From the NCBI GenBank assembly GCA_903789595.1, contig CAIFEZ010000013.1, positions 1 to 64,000 on the forward strand: a stretch of DNA of 64,000 nucleotides. Reading direction: 5' to 3'. Shown here piece by piece: positions 35,722 through 44,761 of the stretch. The notes under the pieces are model-generated. The model was given only the letters and a program-made list of their open reading frames with translations. It made no database searches and was not told the origin of the DNA. The translations under genes and the position numbers were made by a program. The stretch is from an uncultured eubacterium 1-6. Lineage in GTDB: Bacteria > Bacillota > Clostridia > Lachnospirales > Lachnospiraceae. Each line of letters opens with the position of its first letter. The stretch's first letter is position 1.

Positions 35722-37001
35722 ATAAGGAACGAAATGTAAGAGAATGGTACCGGCTGGACAATGCGGCCAAGCTGATACCCTCAACCATGGTCGGCGCGGA
35801 TACCAGGGTTTTCCGGCTCGTCTGTGAGCTGAAGGAAGAGGTGAATCCGGAAATTCTGCAGGAAGCTCTGGAAGCGACCATGAAGGAATTTCCGTATATG
35901 AACTGCTGTCTGCGCAAGGGAATTTTCTGGTACTACATGGATGAGCTGCCAGGATGTGAGAAGGTGCGGGAGGAAGACATTCCGGCGCTGAAGGCGCTCT
36001 ACATTCCGGGCAAGAAGAATTTTCTGTATCGGGTGAGCTATTTTCACAGAAGGATCAATGTGGAGATTTTTCATGTCCTTTCAGACGGAACCGGCGGATA
36101 TATGTTCATTCAGTCGCTCGTAACCAATTATCTGATCCTGAGACACAGCCTGGACCGCTCTCTTCTCAGGCCGGACCAGGGGTCGGTGACGGAGAAGCAG
36201 ATCGATGCCTTCAGCAAATATTATGAGAAAGGCGAACGGAAGAAGCGAAATTATCTGAGGGAAATGTTCCCGGTAAAGGCTTATCAGATCCGGGGCATTC
36301 AGGACGCGAATCTGGAGGAACACCTTCTGGAGGGAACCGTTTCTGTCCGGGAGATTCTGCGGGTCGCGCACGAGAACAGCGCGACGGTCGGCATTCTCAC
36401 CACGGCGCTCTGGATTGAAGCCATTCTCAAGGAGATGAAGCATTCAGAGTACAATCGGCCGATTGTGGTCAGTGTACCGGTAAATCTCCGCCAGTACTTC
36501 CCTTCTGAGACCAGCAGAAATTTTTTCGGCGTCATTCAGGTCGCTTACTATGCGGGCGATTACGACGGCTCCCTGAAGAGTATCATGGATCCGGTGAGCA
36601 GAGAGTTCGAGGAACAGCTGACGGAGGAAAATGTCCGGAAAACCATGAATTCCTATTCCGCGCTCGAACACAATCTTGCGGTGCGGGTGATTCCTCTGTT
36701 TATCAAGAATGTGGCGCTGCAGGGAATCGCGTATCGGATGAATACGGGAGTCACGACCTCCGTCTCGAATGTTGGTGTTGTGAAGCTTCCCGCGGAGATG
36801 TCTTCCTATGTCGAGAAATTTTCAAGCTTTATGTCCTGCAAGACGGTCTTTTTGTGCGTCAGCACATATGAGGACCGGATGGTATTCGGTATCGTCTCCA
36901 GCTTTGAGAGACATCCGGTTGCCATGAATTTTTTTCGGAGGCTGGTGCAGCTCGGAGTTCCGGTTGAAATCGCCAGCAATGACTGTGACGAGGGGGTATG
37001 A
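35718..37001 (+). CDS. Condensation-domain / alcohol acetyltransferase-like protein
   Basis: A 427-residue protein of the CoA-dependent acyltransferase superfamily. It has the active-site motif HVLSDGTGGYMFI (HxxxDG) at about residue 118, VSVPVNLRQYFPSETSRNFFG in the second half, and TTSVSNVGVVKLP. In Clostridia such genes are labelled alcohol acetyltransferase and are followed by a DUF6320 zinc-ribbon membrane protein, as here. The acyl donor and acceptor are unknown. The first of the two expected histidines of HHxxxDG is Phe (FHVLSDG). GAGG from the direct repeat supplies its ribosome site. Confidence 0.78.
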   Translation: MDKERNVREWYRLDNAAKLIPSTMVGADTRVFRLVCELKEEVNPEILQEALEATMKEFPYMNCCLRKGIFWYYMDELPGCEKVREEDIPALKALYIPGKKNFLYRVSYFHRRINVEIFHVLSDGTGGYMFIQSLVTNYLILRHSLDRSLLRPDQGSVTEKQIDAFSKYYEKGERKKRNYLREMFPVKAYQIRGIQDANLEEHLLEGTVSVREILRVAHENSATVGILTTALWIEAILKEMKHSEYNRPIVVSVPVNLRQYFPSETSRNFFGVIQVAYYAGDYDGSLKSIMDPVSREFEEQLTEENVRKTMNSYSALEHNLAVRVIPLFIKNVALQGIAYRMNTGVTTSVSNVGVVKLPAEMSSYVEKFSSFMSCKTVFLCVSTYEDRMVFGIVSSFERHPVAMNFFRRLVQLGVPVEIASNDCDEGV

Positions 37002-37004
37002 GGG

Positions 37005-37664
37005 ATGCTGCAGTGCAGCAGATGCCATGTGCAGATCAGGGGCAGGAAACGGTGCTGTCCACTCTGCGGAGGACCGCTTGCGGGAGAACCGGAGAATCCG
37101 GCCTTTCCTTCGCTTCCGAAGCGTAAATTCAGCCGTCTCAGCGCCGTGAGGCTGGCGGCCTTTCTTCTGATTGCCTTACTGACCTCAGACGGGGCAATGA
37201 TTTACATCACGGGCGGCGTCCCGTCATGGATTCCGCTTTCCGTGCTGAGTGCGGCGGTCGGCTTTATTGATATATGCGTGACCATGTATTACCGCAACAA
37301 TGTGCTGAAAACCATGCAGGTGCAGGTGGTTACGGGCATTGTCCTGAGCCTTGTCATCGACGCGGTAACAGGGTGGCATAAGTGGTCGATTCACTGGGTG
37401 ATGCCGGTGGCCTTCGTCGGCGTGATGGTGACCACGATCCTGATCGGCATCGGCTTGAAAATGGCTCTTCAGGAGTTTGTGCTCTATCTGCTGCTGGACA
37501 CGGCGCTTTCTCTTCTGCAGTGGATATTCCTTCTGAGGCATATCAATACTTTTCCGGTGCCCGCGGTAACTAGCAGTGCTGCCTGCATCCTGATGTTCGT
37601 CGGAATTCTGATTTTCCGCTGGAGGGATTTCACCTCCGCGTCATCCAGATATTTTAACATCTGA
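37005..37664 (+). CDS. DUF6320-type zinc-ribbon membrane protein
   Basis: A 219-residue protein. The N-terminal zinc ribbon CSRCHVQIRGRKRCCPLCGGPL has two CxxC-type pairs at about residues 4-23. A short basic stretch and six or so membrane helices follow (from about residue 45 to 210). The DUF6320 label is by pattern and by its position 3 nt behind the acetyltransferase-like gene. The pair is probably translated together. Function is unknown; the membrane protein may anchor or regulate the enzyme. Confidence 0.72.
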   Translation: MLQCSRCHVQIRGRKRCCPLCGGPLAGEPENPAFPSLPKRKFSRLSAVRLAAFLLIALLTSDGAMIYITGGVPSWIPLSVLSAAVGFIDICVTMYYRNNVLKTMQVQVVTGIVLSLVIDAVTGWHKWSIHWVMPVAFVGVMVTTILIGIGLKMALQEFVLYLLLDTALSLLQWIFLLRHINTFPVPAVTSSAACILMFVGILIFRWRDFTSASSRYFNI

Positions 37665-37703
37665 TCGGATGTCCTGAGAGAGCTGCAGGACCTGGAGTGA
37701 TTT

Positions 37704-39149
37704 ATGAAAAAAAAGATAAAGCATTTTGCTTTTTACAGAAGTATCCGGTTCTATATCATGATACTTCTCTTTATCATGGGCATCGTGCCCTCCATCATCG
37801 TGGAAAGCGTCATTGTGCAGAGCTATGAGAACCGCGCGGTGAGCCAGAGAACCGTGATGGTCAAAAATCAATGTGAGATACTGGTGGATCAGCTGTTCAA
37901 CCGGAACTACCTGTCAGATACCGGCGATGATGTGATAAACGGAGAGTTCAATATGCTCACCGGCATCTACGGCGGACGGATTCTCGTCATCAACCGGGAC
38001 AGCAGGATCGTCATGGATACCTTCAATATTGACAACGGAAAGTATTCTCTGTCGCAGGAGGTCACGGACTGCCTGAACGGCAGGGAGAGCAGCCATTACG
38101 ACAGGGCGAATAAATACATCGAGCTGACGTTCCGGATCAAGGACCCGGATAAGAAAAGCAGGGACGCGGAGACACTCGGCGTCCTGCTGGTCAGTGTATC
38201 CACCACGGAAATCAGCATCAGCAAGGGAATTCTGGAGGAGAGGGGCGCGATGATCCTGGCGATTATCACGGTCGTTATTCTGATCCTCGGCTATATCCTG
38301 TCCGGAATTCTTGTCAAGCCGCTTCAGAAAATCACCCGTTCCATCGAGGGAATTACGGACGGCTACCAGGATGAGAGCATTTCCGTCAATGATTACCGGG
38401 AGACGAAGCTGATCACGGATGCCTTCAACCGGATGCTTGCGAGGGTGAAGACGGTGGACGACAGCCGTGAGGAATTTGTGTCCAACGTCTCGCATGAGCT
38501 GAAGACGCCGCTGACGTCGATGAAGGTGCTTGCGGATGTGCTGAACCAGAATCCTGACGCGCCGATCGAAGAGTACCGCGATTTTATGAAGGATATTTCC
38601 GCGGAGATTGACAGGGAGAACTCGATTATTACGGATCTTCTCGCCCTTGTAAAAATGGACAAGAAATCCGCGGATCTGAATATCACGGATGTGAATATCA
38701 ATGACGAGCTGGCGCAGATCATCAAGAGGCTGAAGCCGATCGCCGACAAGGCGCATGTGGAGCTGATTCTTGACAGCTTCCGGCCGATCACGGCGCAGGT
38801 GGATGAGACCAAAATCTCCCTTGCGTTCACAAACATCATAGAGAATGCCATTAAATACAACAAGCCGGAGGGCGGATGGGTCCGGATCTCGCTGAACGCG
38901 GACCGCAAGTACTGCTACACGACGATTGCGGACAATGGAATCGGCATTCCGGAGGAATCCCTGAACAATATCTTTGAACGTTTCTACCGGGTGGACAAGA
39001 GCCATTCCCGCGAGATCGGAGGAACGGGCCTTGGCCTGGCGATTACAAAGAAGGTCATTGTCATGCACCGCGGAGCGATTCGGGTGAAGAGCAAGCTTGG
39101 AGAGGGGACGACTTTCTCGATCCGGATTCCGCTGGTTCACATCGTGTAA
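37704..39149 (+). CDS. Sensor histidine kinase (HAMP-HisKA-HATPase)
   Basis: A 481-residue kinase. First membrane helix at about residues 15-35, an extracellular sensor domain of about 150 residues (VINRDSRIVMDTFN, a double-Cache/PAS-like strand), second helix at about 190-212 and a HAMP domain. HisKA carries FVSNVSHELKTPLTSMK (phospho-His), and the ATPase has N (IIENAIKYN), G1 (DNGIGIP), F and G2 (GGTGLGLAITKKV) boxes. Probably pairs with the regulator at 34114. The GerMN lipoprotein follows 16 nt later. Confidence 0.92.
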   Translation: MKKKIKHFAFYRSIRFYIMILLFIMGIVPSIIVESVIVQSYENRAVSQRTVMVKNQCEILVDQLFNRNYLSDTGDDVINGEFNMLTGIYGGRILVINRDSRIVMDTFNIDNGKYSLSQEVTDCLNGRESSHYDRANKYIELTFRIKDPDKKSRDAETLGVLLVSVSTTEISISKGILEERGAMILAIITVVILILGYILSGILVKPLQKITRSIEGITDGYQDESISVNDYRETKLITDAFNRMLARVKTVDDSREEFVSNVSHELKTPLTSMKVLADVLNQNPDAPIEEYRDFMKDISAEIDRENSIITDLLALVKMDKKSADLNITDVNINDELAQIIKRLKPIADKAHVELILDSFRPITAQVDETKISLAFTNIIENAIKYNKPEGGWVRISLNADRKYCYTTIADNGIGIPEESLNNIFERFYRVDKSHSREIGGTGLGLAITKKVIVMHRGAIRVKSKLGEGTTFSIRIPLVHIV

Positions 39150-39165
39150 AGGAGGTAATCGGCGA

Positions 39166-40104
39166 ATGAAGAAATTTTTCTGCTTTCTGATGATCCTCGG
39201 CCTTGCCGCGGGACTTGCCGGCTGCGGATCGGCGGTCAGCAGTTCATCGGGCGCGCAGCCCGGCACCTCTGATCAGCAGGCATATCTTTATTATCTGAAC
39301 AAGGATGAGGACCGGCTCAGCTGGGCGGAATACCATTTCAATGAGCCGGACACAGAGGGAAGGGTCATTGAAATGATCGCTCTTCAGTCCCAGGAGCCGA
39401 AGAGCAAGGAGGATGTTCTTCTCCTGCCGGACGGGGTGAAGATACAGGACTATAAGCTCAGTGATCAGGCACTTACCCTGGATCTCAGCGCGGGCTTTCT
39501 TGATCAGGCACAGACGCGGAAAATTCTCTGCATCGGCGGCCTTGTGCGGAGCTTTGTTCAGATTGACGGCGTCGACAAAATCCTTTTTACGGTGGACGGA
39601 AAGGACCTTACGGACAGCAGCGGAAACGCGGTCGGCGCGTTGACTAACGACAGCTTTGTGGACAATGCCGGCAAGAATATCAACGCTTATCAGGAAATCG
39701 AGATGACGCTGTATTTTACTGACCAGACCGGATCGAAGCTGATTCCGGAGACCAGAGAGGTCTATTACAGCAGCAATGAGCCGGTGGAGAAAGCGGTTGT
39801 AGAGGAGCTGATTCAGGGACCTTCCGAGGAGGGGCACTACCCGGTTTTTTCCACGGATACGCAGGTACTCAGTGTGATTTCACAGGCGGGAATCTGCTAT
39901 GTCAATTTCGATGACAGCGTTCAGAATACAATTCTGAGCATCAGCGAGGAGATTCCGATCTACGCGATCGTGAATTCGCTGGCCGATACCTGCAATATCA
40001 AGAAGGTGCAGTTTTCCATCGACGGTGAAAGCGACACCGTCTTTCGCAACAGCATGGATCTCAGCGTGCAGTATACCAGAAACAATGATCTGATTGCGTC
40101 ATGA
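39166..40104 (+). CDS. GerMN domain lipoprotein
   Basis: A 312-residue lipoprotein. The signal FFCFLMILGLAAGLAGCG ends in a lipobox (LAGC). Two GerMN domains follow: residues about 40-150 (YLYYLNKDEDRLSW to GLVRSFVQIDGVDKILFTVDG) and about 180-300 (MTLYFTDQTGSKLIPETREVYYSSNEPVEKAVVEELIQGP to ALADTCNIKKVQFSID-like end). GerMN proteins occur in sporulation and, as LpqB, beside the actinobacterial MtrAB system. Location behind a kinase gene suggests an accessory or signal-sensing role. AAAGGAGG is 10 nt before the start. Confidence 0.87.
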   Translation: MKKFFCFLMILGLAAGLAGCGSAVSSSSGAQPGTSDQQAYLYYLNKDEDRLSWAEYHFNEPDTEGRVIEMIALQSQEPKSKEDVLLLPDGVKIQDYKLSDQALTLDLSAGFLDQAQTRKILCIGGLVRSFVQIDGVDKILFTVDGKDLTDSSGNAVGALTNDSFVDNAGKNINAYQEIEMTLYFTDQTGSKLIPETREVYYSSNEPVEKAVVEELIQGPSEEGHYPVFSTDTQVLSVISQAGICYVNFDDSVQNTILSISEEIPIYAIVNSLADTCNIKKVQFSIDGESDTVFRNSMDLSVQYTRNNDLIAS

Positions 40105-40210
40105 CGAAGAGATAAAAACCGCAAAACGTGTGTTATTGTGTTATTTCATGGGGAGATGTAGTTGTTCATTGTGCGAGAACAGAGGAAAAAAGTTTTGTAG
40201 GGGTTGCACA

Positions 40211-40239
40211 TTGCGAATTTTCCGGCCGGGTGTTATGGT
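40211..40239 (+). promoter_or_regulatory. Candidate promoter upstream of comEC
   Basis: TTGCGA at 40211-40216, a 17-nt spacer, and TATGGT at 40234-40239, leaving a leader of about 260 nt. The gap 40105-40503 otherwise holds T-rich sequence and a degenerate repeat, with no gene I can support. Confidence 0.4.
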
Positions 40240-40340
40240 TTCCTTACAAAAACATATCTTTGCACGGATCGATTGACTTATTTTTTCCTCTGTTTTCTTT
40301 TTTTACCTTTTTGTTCTTTATTATTCTTTTATCTTTCTTC

Positions 40341-40384
40341 TTCGAAGCGTCAGAACTCCTCAGGAGCATATGCCTTCGTCAAAA
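40341..40384. repeat. Degenerate internal fragment of repeat A
   Basis: GAAGCGTCAGAACTCCTCAGG then GCATATGCCTTCGTCAAA parallels GAAGCTGCGGAACTCCTCAGG then GAGCGCCTTCGTCAAA of A1 (5758-5797). No ends are present. Confidence 0.6.
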
Positions 40385-40503
40385 TTCAGATCTGCTGTGG
40401 CTGTTCTGTTTTTTCTTCACATTTCAAGTTATCTGGTTCATGCTTCTTATGCTTCATCTGTATCCGTGCCGTGACAGAGCACGTGGAATTGGGGTGATGA
40501 AAT

Positions 40504-42897
40504 TTGAAATACCGGCCTGTCTGCATCGCCTGTCTGGTATTGATTGTGGGAATTCTGTTCTGCCGGTGTTGCGGGATTTCGATCTTCGGCCGTCCGGAGA
40601 TTCCGGAGCCGGCACGGGAAATCCTGCGGTCCGGAACGGCTGCCAGCTGCTCCGGAGAGATCGCAGAGCGGAGCCGGAAGAAGAATTCTGTGCAGTATAT
40701 CGTCAAGGGATGCAGGGCGGAGTTTCGGGACGAAGATAATCGGGTGTGCCGCGTGCGGATCGGAAATGTGAAGGTGACGGTGCTTTCGGATTCGGATTAT
40801 GCGGAGGAAGACCCTGTGACCGGCGGAGACGCATTGCCTGCGGACGAAACGGCGGCAGACGGAAACGCCGGATTTCCGGTCGGAAGCAGAGCGATCTTTC
40901 GGGGAAAGCTCTCGGAGATCAAAGGCCCATCGAACCCGGGTGAGTTTGACAGCAGGAATTATTTTGCCTGCCGCAGAATCTTTTACGAGATGCTGAATGA
41001 GAATGCTGCGGTCACAGATTCCGGGGAAGGCTTCCGGGAACGGCTGACATCCTTCCGGGAGAGGGTCGGCGCTCGTCAGGCGGAGCTGATGCATCCGAAA
41101 CAGGCGGGCGTCCTCTCGGCGATGCTGCTCGGAGACCGATCGATGCTTGCGGATGAAAGCATGGAGCGATACCGGTACGGAGGAGTCGTTCACGTTCTTG
41201 CAATTTCGGGACTCCATATTTCCATGCTCGGGATGATATTTTATAACATGCTGTTCCGGATTCTTCTGCTGTGCATGCCGGCGCATATCCGGGCCGGACA
41301 GGGAATTTCCGCCGCGGGTGCGGTGGCACTGATGGGGGTCTACTGCCTGTTTGCGGGTTCCCCGGTATCGGCTGTCCGCGCACTGATTATGTTTGTAATT
41401 GCTCTGGGGGCTAAAATTCTGCGGAGATCGTATGATGTGCTGTGCGCGGTCGGAATTTCCGCCATTCTGATACTGGTCACGAGCCCGGGATATCTCTTTG
41501 ATGCCGGATTCCAGCTATCCTACGCGGCGGTGGGCGGAGCGGCCGTTTTCTATCCGGCTCTGCTCGGACTGATTCCGAAGGAGTACTGGCACAACGGGAG
41601 CAGAATGAGAAAATTTTTTGAGAAAATTTTCGAGGCGTTCCTGATGTGGGTATCGGTCATGCTCTGCACGATCCCGATCGCCGCAGCTTCCTTTTCCGAG
41701 ATTCCGGTGCTTCCGTTCGCGACGCTGCTGATCGTTCCGGCAATGGGATCGGTTCTGCTGCTCGGCGTTATCGGGAGCGCGGCAGGCATGTTCTGTCCCC
41801 CGGCGGGCTGGTTCCTGCTGATCCCGGTAGATCTTTCGCTTCAGGCGTTTGAACGAATTGCGCTGCTGGTGAAAAATATGCCCGGTTCTGTGTGGATGGC
41901 AGGAAAACCGGAGCGATGGCAGCTTCTGCTGTACGGCCTGTGTCTCTTTCTGCTCTGGAGCTGTCTCAGACATAACCTTGGAAGAAGAGCGGCTGTTCTG
42001 GCGGCCGGGGCGCTGCTGATCCTTTCTCTGAAATGGAGTCCGGCGTGTTCCATTACTATGCTGGATGTCGGGCAGGGCGACGGTCTGGTCATTTCCCGGG
42101 GATCCGGAATGTGGAAGCCCGGGGGCGATCCGGTATACCTTGTGGACGGGGGAAGCAGCAGCGTGAAGCATTCGGGAAAGTACCGGATCCTGCCATATCT
42201 GAAATCCCGGGGAGTGACGAGGATTCGGGGCATCTTCGTCAGTCACGGAGACCAGGATCATCTGAATGGGATCGTGGAATTGCTGGAGGAAATCGCGGGC
42301 CGGCGGGCACGCATCCGGGTGGACGCGCTCTATCTTACGCCTCAGATGAAGGCGGATGCTGCGGGCAAACGGCTTGCACAATTGTGCCGGGAGGCGGGAA
42401 TTCCGGTCGCGTATTTGAAAAAGGGAGACGTGCTTCAGGACGGAGAGCTGCGCATTCGGGTCCTTCACCCGGATGCGGATCAGAGAAGTACGCCGGCGTC
42501 TGCTTCCGCGGCAGGAGGAAGAAACGAGGACAGCATGGTTCTGCTTCTGTCCTTCGGGGATTTCGATGCGCTGCTGACGGGAGATCTGGAGGGCGAGGGG
42601 GAGAGAACGGTTCTTGAAGAGACCGGATCCGCGGAGTATCTGAAGGCTGCGCATCACGGATCCCGCTATTCCACCTCGGAAGCGTTCCTCCGGAAAATAT
42701 CACCCGTCGTCTGCACAATTTCCGCGCCGGAGAAAAGCAGGTACGGACACCCTGCGCGGGAGACGCTGGAAAGAATCTGCAGTTCCGGATCGGAATATTA
42801 TGTGACAAGGGACTGCGGCGCCATCAGCCTGGAAACGGAAGGAAAAGGAAGTTTCCGAATCAGAACTTTCCGGACGGGAGCGGATATGGTAAGATGA
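40504..42897 (+). CDS. comEC: DNA internalisation competence protein ComEC/Rec2
   Basis: A 797-residue polytopic protein forming the channel for single-stranded DNA import. It has an N-terminal OB-like DUF4131 region (to about residue 190) and the competence domain with VLSAMLLGDRSML and VVHVLAISGLHISMLG. About ten helices follow, then a C-terminal metallo-beta-lactamase domain (ITMLDVGQGDGLVISRG, VSHGDQDHLNGIVELLEEI, LLTGDLEGEGE, LKAAHHGSRYSTSEAFL). All blocks are present and the length is normal. TTG start with GGGGTGA 6 nt upstream. holA follows 42 nt later, a common pair. Confidence 0.93.
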   Translation: MKYRPVCIACLVLIVGILFCRCCGISIFGRPEIPEPAREILRSGTAASCSGEIAERSRKKNSVQYIVKGCRAEFRDEDNRVCRVRIGNVKVTVLSDSDYAEEDPVTGGDALPADETAADGNAGFPVGSRAIFRGKLSEIKGPSNPGEFDSRNYFACRRIFYEMLNENAAVTDSGEGFRERLTSFRERVGARQAELMHPKQAGVLSAMLLGDRSMLADESMERYRYGGVVHVLAISGLHISMLGMIFYNMLFRILLLCMPAHIRAGQGISAAGAVALMGVYCLFAGSPVSAVRALIMFVIALGAKILRRSYDVLCAVGISAILILVTSPGYLFDAGFQLSYAAVGGAAVFYPALLGLIPKEYWHNGSRMRKFFEKIFEAFLMWVSVMLCTIPIAAASFSEIPVLPFATLLIVPAMGSVLLLGVIGSAAGMFCPPAGWFLLIPVDLSLQAFERIALLVKNMPGSVWMAGKPERWQLLLYGLCLFLLWSCLRHNLGRRAAVLAAGALLILSLKWSPACSITMLDVGQGDGLVISRGSGMWKPGGDPVYLVDGGSSSVKHSGKYRILPYLKSRGVTRIRGIFVSHGDQDHLNGIVELLEEIAGRRARIRVDALYLTPQMKADAAGKRLAQLCREAGIPVAYLKKGDVLQDGELRIRVLHPDADQRSTPASASAAGGRNEDSMVLLLSFGDFDALLTGDLEGEGERTVLEETGSAEYLKAAHHGSRYSTSEAFLRKISPVVCTISAPEKSRYGHPARETLERICSSGSEYYVTRDCGAISLETEGKGSFRIRTFRTGADMVR

Positions 42898-42939
42898 GGC
42901 ATAGAGCGGAAAATCCGTGGCAAAGGAGATACAGCAGGA

Positions 42940-43917
42940 TTGAAGACGATTCGTGAAGATATCAAAAGCGGCAATTTCAAAAAGATTTATCTTCTGTACG
43001 GGGAAGAAGGGTATCTGAAGAATCAGTACAGGGATCTTCTGATTCAGGCCCTCGTGCCGGATGGGGACACCATGAATTTTACCAGATACAGCGGAAAAGA
43101 CACGGATGAGCATGAGATTCTGTCACAGGCGGAAACGCTGCCTTTTTTCGCGGACCGGCGGGTGATTCTGGTAGAAAACAGCGGATTTTTCCGGCGAAAA
43201 TCCGAGCGTCTGGAAGAATACATAAACCAGCTGCCCGAGTATCTCGTGATGGTGTTCGTGGAGGACGATATCGATAAGAGAAACCGTCTCTATAAGCTGA
43301 TTCAGAAGAAGGGTCACGCGGCGGAGTTTGCGGCGCAGACCGAGGAGACACTGACCCGGTGGGTGCTGACGCGGATGACCAGAGAAGGCAGAAAAATCAC
43401 CCGGAAGGATATGCGTCATTTTCTGGATATGACTGGGACGGATATGGCAAATATCGACAGCGAGCTGGAAAAGCTGCTGTGCTACACCATGGGAAGAGAT
43501 GTTATCACGTCGGAGGACATTGACGCGGTCTGCGCGCCCCAGATCACCAACCAGATCTTCGACATGATACGGGCGGTTACCGAACATCAGCAGAAGAAGG
43601 CACTGGACTATTACTATGACCTTCTGGCACTCAAGGAGGCGCCGATGCGGATTCTGTATCTCCTTGCGAGACAGTACAATCAGCTTCTTCAGGTGAAAAC
43701 GCTGGCAGCGGATGGCATGCCGAACCGTGAGATTGCGCCCAAGGTCGGCATGCCGCCGTTTGCGGTCAGCCGTGCGCTCGGTTTGTGCCGGAATTATACA
43801 ATTCCGCAGCTGGAAGCCATTGTGAGAGAATTTGTGCAGGCTGAGGAAGACGTGAAGACGGGGCGCCTGGATGACAAGCTGAGCGTGGAGATGATGATCG
43901 TGAAATGGAGCCGGTGA
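42940..43917 (+). CDS. holA: DNA polymerase III delta subunit
   Basis: A 325-residue clamp-loader delta subunit with the typical start IREDIKSGNFKKIYLLYGEEGYLKNQYRDLL. It also has LPFFADRRVILVENSG, ANIDSELEKLLCY, and the C-terminal collar domain (AMRILYLLARQYNQLLQVKTL-like, MPPFAVSRALGLCRNYT, DVKTGRLDDKLSVEMMIVKW). It opens the beta clamp for loading. TTG start; AAAGGAG is about 11 nt upstream. Placed between comEC and rpsT as in many Firmicutes. Confidence 0.93.
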   Translation: MKTIREDIKSGNFKKIYLLYGEEGYLKNQYRDLLIQALVPDGDTMNFTRYSGKDTDEHEILSQAETLPFFADRRVILVENSGFFRRKSERLEEYINQLPEYLVMVFVEDDIDKRNRLYKLIQKKGHAAEFAAQTEETLTRWVLTRMTREGRKITRKDMRHFLDMTGTDMANIDSELEKLLCYTMGRDVITSEDIDAVCAPQITNQIFDMIRAVTEHQQKKALDYYYDLLALKEAPMRILYLLARQYNQLLQVKTLAADGMPNREIAPKVGMPPFAVSRALGLCRNYTIPQLEAIVREFVQAEEDVKTGRLDDKLSVEMMIVKWSR

Positions 43918-44048
43918 AAAATCGCAAAAAGGCTCTTACGCGCGCTTCGCGGCAGGCGGGCCTGTATGCGTTTTCGAAGAGCTGGGTTTCGTATTGTATA
44001 AGCTACGCGCCGTTTCGCACTTCGTGCTCTCGCGTCGCTTATACAATA
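43918..44048. repeat. C-family repeat copy after holA
   Basis: AAATCGCAAAAAGGCTCTTACGC, CGCTTCGCGGCAGGCGGGCC, TGCGTTTTCGAAGAGCTG, TTGTATAAGCTACGCG and GCACTTCGTGCTCTCGCGTC follow the 181-bp unit of 27214-27667 in order over about 130 bp. Confidence 0.87.
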
Positions 44049-44051
44049 AAA

Positions 44052-44081
44052 AAAACACGGGGCGACGACTCCTCGTGTTTT
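44052..44081. terminator. Bidirectional terminator between holA and rpsT
   Basis: AAAACACGGGG pairs with CCTCGTGTTTT (one G-T pair) around a short loop, with A/T tracts on both sides. Confidence 0.75.
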
Positions 44082-44103
44082 GCTCATTGGTTATTCTGAT
44101 ATA

Positions 44104-44367
44104 TTACTGAATAGAGTTTACAGCTTTGCTTAAGCGGGAAACTTTTCTGGATGCGTTGTTCTTGTGAAGAACGCCCTTGGTCTCGGCTTTGTCAATGACA
44201 GATGTTGCATTCAGCAGAGCAGCCTGTGCAGCTTCCTTGTCATTTGCAGCTACTGCAGCCTCTACCTTTTTCATAGATGTTTTCACTGCAGACTTGATGG
44301 CCTGATTTCTTTCAGCCTTTGTTTTGTTTACGAGAATTCTCTTCTTCGCAGATTTGATGTTAGCCAA
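44104..44367 (-). CDS. rpsT: 30S ribosomal protein S20
   Basis: An 87-residue S20 starting (M)ANIKSAKKRILVNKTKAERNQAIKSAVKTSMKKVEAAV, the canonical family start. The TTG at 44367 is the start because AAGGAGG lies 8 nt upstream; the GTG three codons earlier is part of that site. S20 binds 16S rRNA early in 30S assembly. Non-ATG starts on rpsT are known to aid autoregulation in other bacteria. Single-gene unit on the minus strand. Confidence 0.96.
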   Translation of the reverse strand: MANIKSAKKRILVNKTKAERNQAIKSAVKTSMKKVEAAVAANDKEAAQAALLNATSVIDKAETKGVLHKNNASRKVSRLSKAVNSIQ

Positions 44368-44446
44368 ACTGTACACCTCCTTTTATTTATTTTTATGTGC
44401 TGTTCTTTATAGGATGACACTTTTCCACTTCCGAACATGCCTATTT

Positions 44447-44475
44447 ATATTATTCTATTTCATACTGGTTGTCAA
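44447..44475 (-). promoter_or_regulatory. Strong sigma-A promoter of rpsT
   Basis: On the minus strand TTGACA (plus 44470-44475), a 17-nt spacer, and TAATAT (plus 44447-44452). The leader is about 75 nt. Confidence 0.85.
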
Positions 44476-44479
44476 CCGG

Positions 44480-44705
44480 AATCACAAAAAAGCTTGATTT
44501 TCCGGTGGTTTCCCGCAGCTTTTCGGATAGATTCCCTTCCCGTGCACCTTGCGGCACCAGACAAAGTCGAGTATAATCTCACTGTATATCTGTCGGAGTC
44601 TGCCTGAGACAAGCGAGCGGAAACCGTAACGGTTCGTCAGCTGATTCCGGATACCGGCAGCGGCTCCCAGACTTCTCACATCGAGAAAACGGCAGGCTCT
44701 TGAGA
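44480..44705. other. Gap between rpsT and lepA without a supported gene
   Basis: The stretch lies between the two divergent promoters. A minus-strand frame of 81 codons is open here but starts inside the lepA promoter, lacks a ribosome site and resembles nothing I know. The sporulation genes gpr and spoIIP, often found in this position, are absent. Confidence 0.5.
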
Positions 44706-44734
44706 TTGAGGTGCCGAATCGCTGCATTTAATAT
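44706..44734 (+). promoter_or_regulatory. Promoter of lepA-hemW
   Basis: TTGAGG at 44706-44711, a 17-nt spacer, and TAATAT at 44729-44734, about 27 nt before the lepA start. Confidence 0.65.
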
Positions 44735-44761
44735 AGAATTTCACAAACCGGAGGTAGTACC

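Noticed and set aside
39097-40104. Longer start for the GerMN lipoprotein at 39097
   Set aside because: It overlaps the kinase gene and hides the lipoprotein signal; the ATG at 39166 with AAAGGAGG and LAGC lipobox is clear.
44482-44727. 81-codon minus-strand frame between rpsT and lepA
   Set aside because: It starts inside the lepA promoter, has no ribosome binding site and resembles no family I know, including Gpr.
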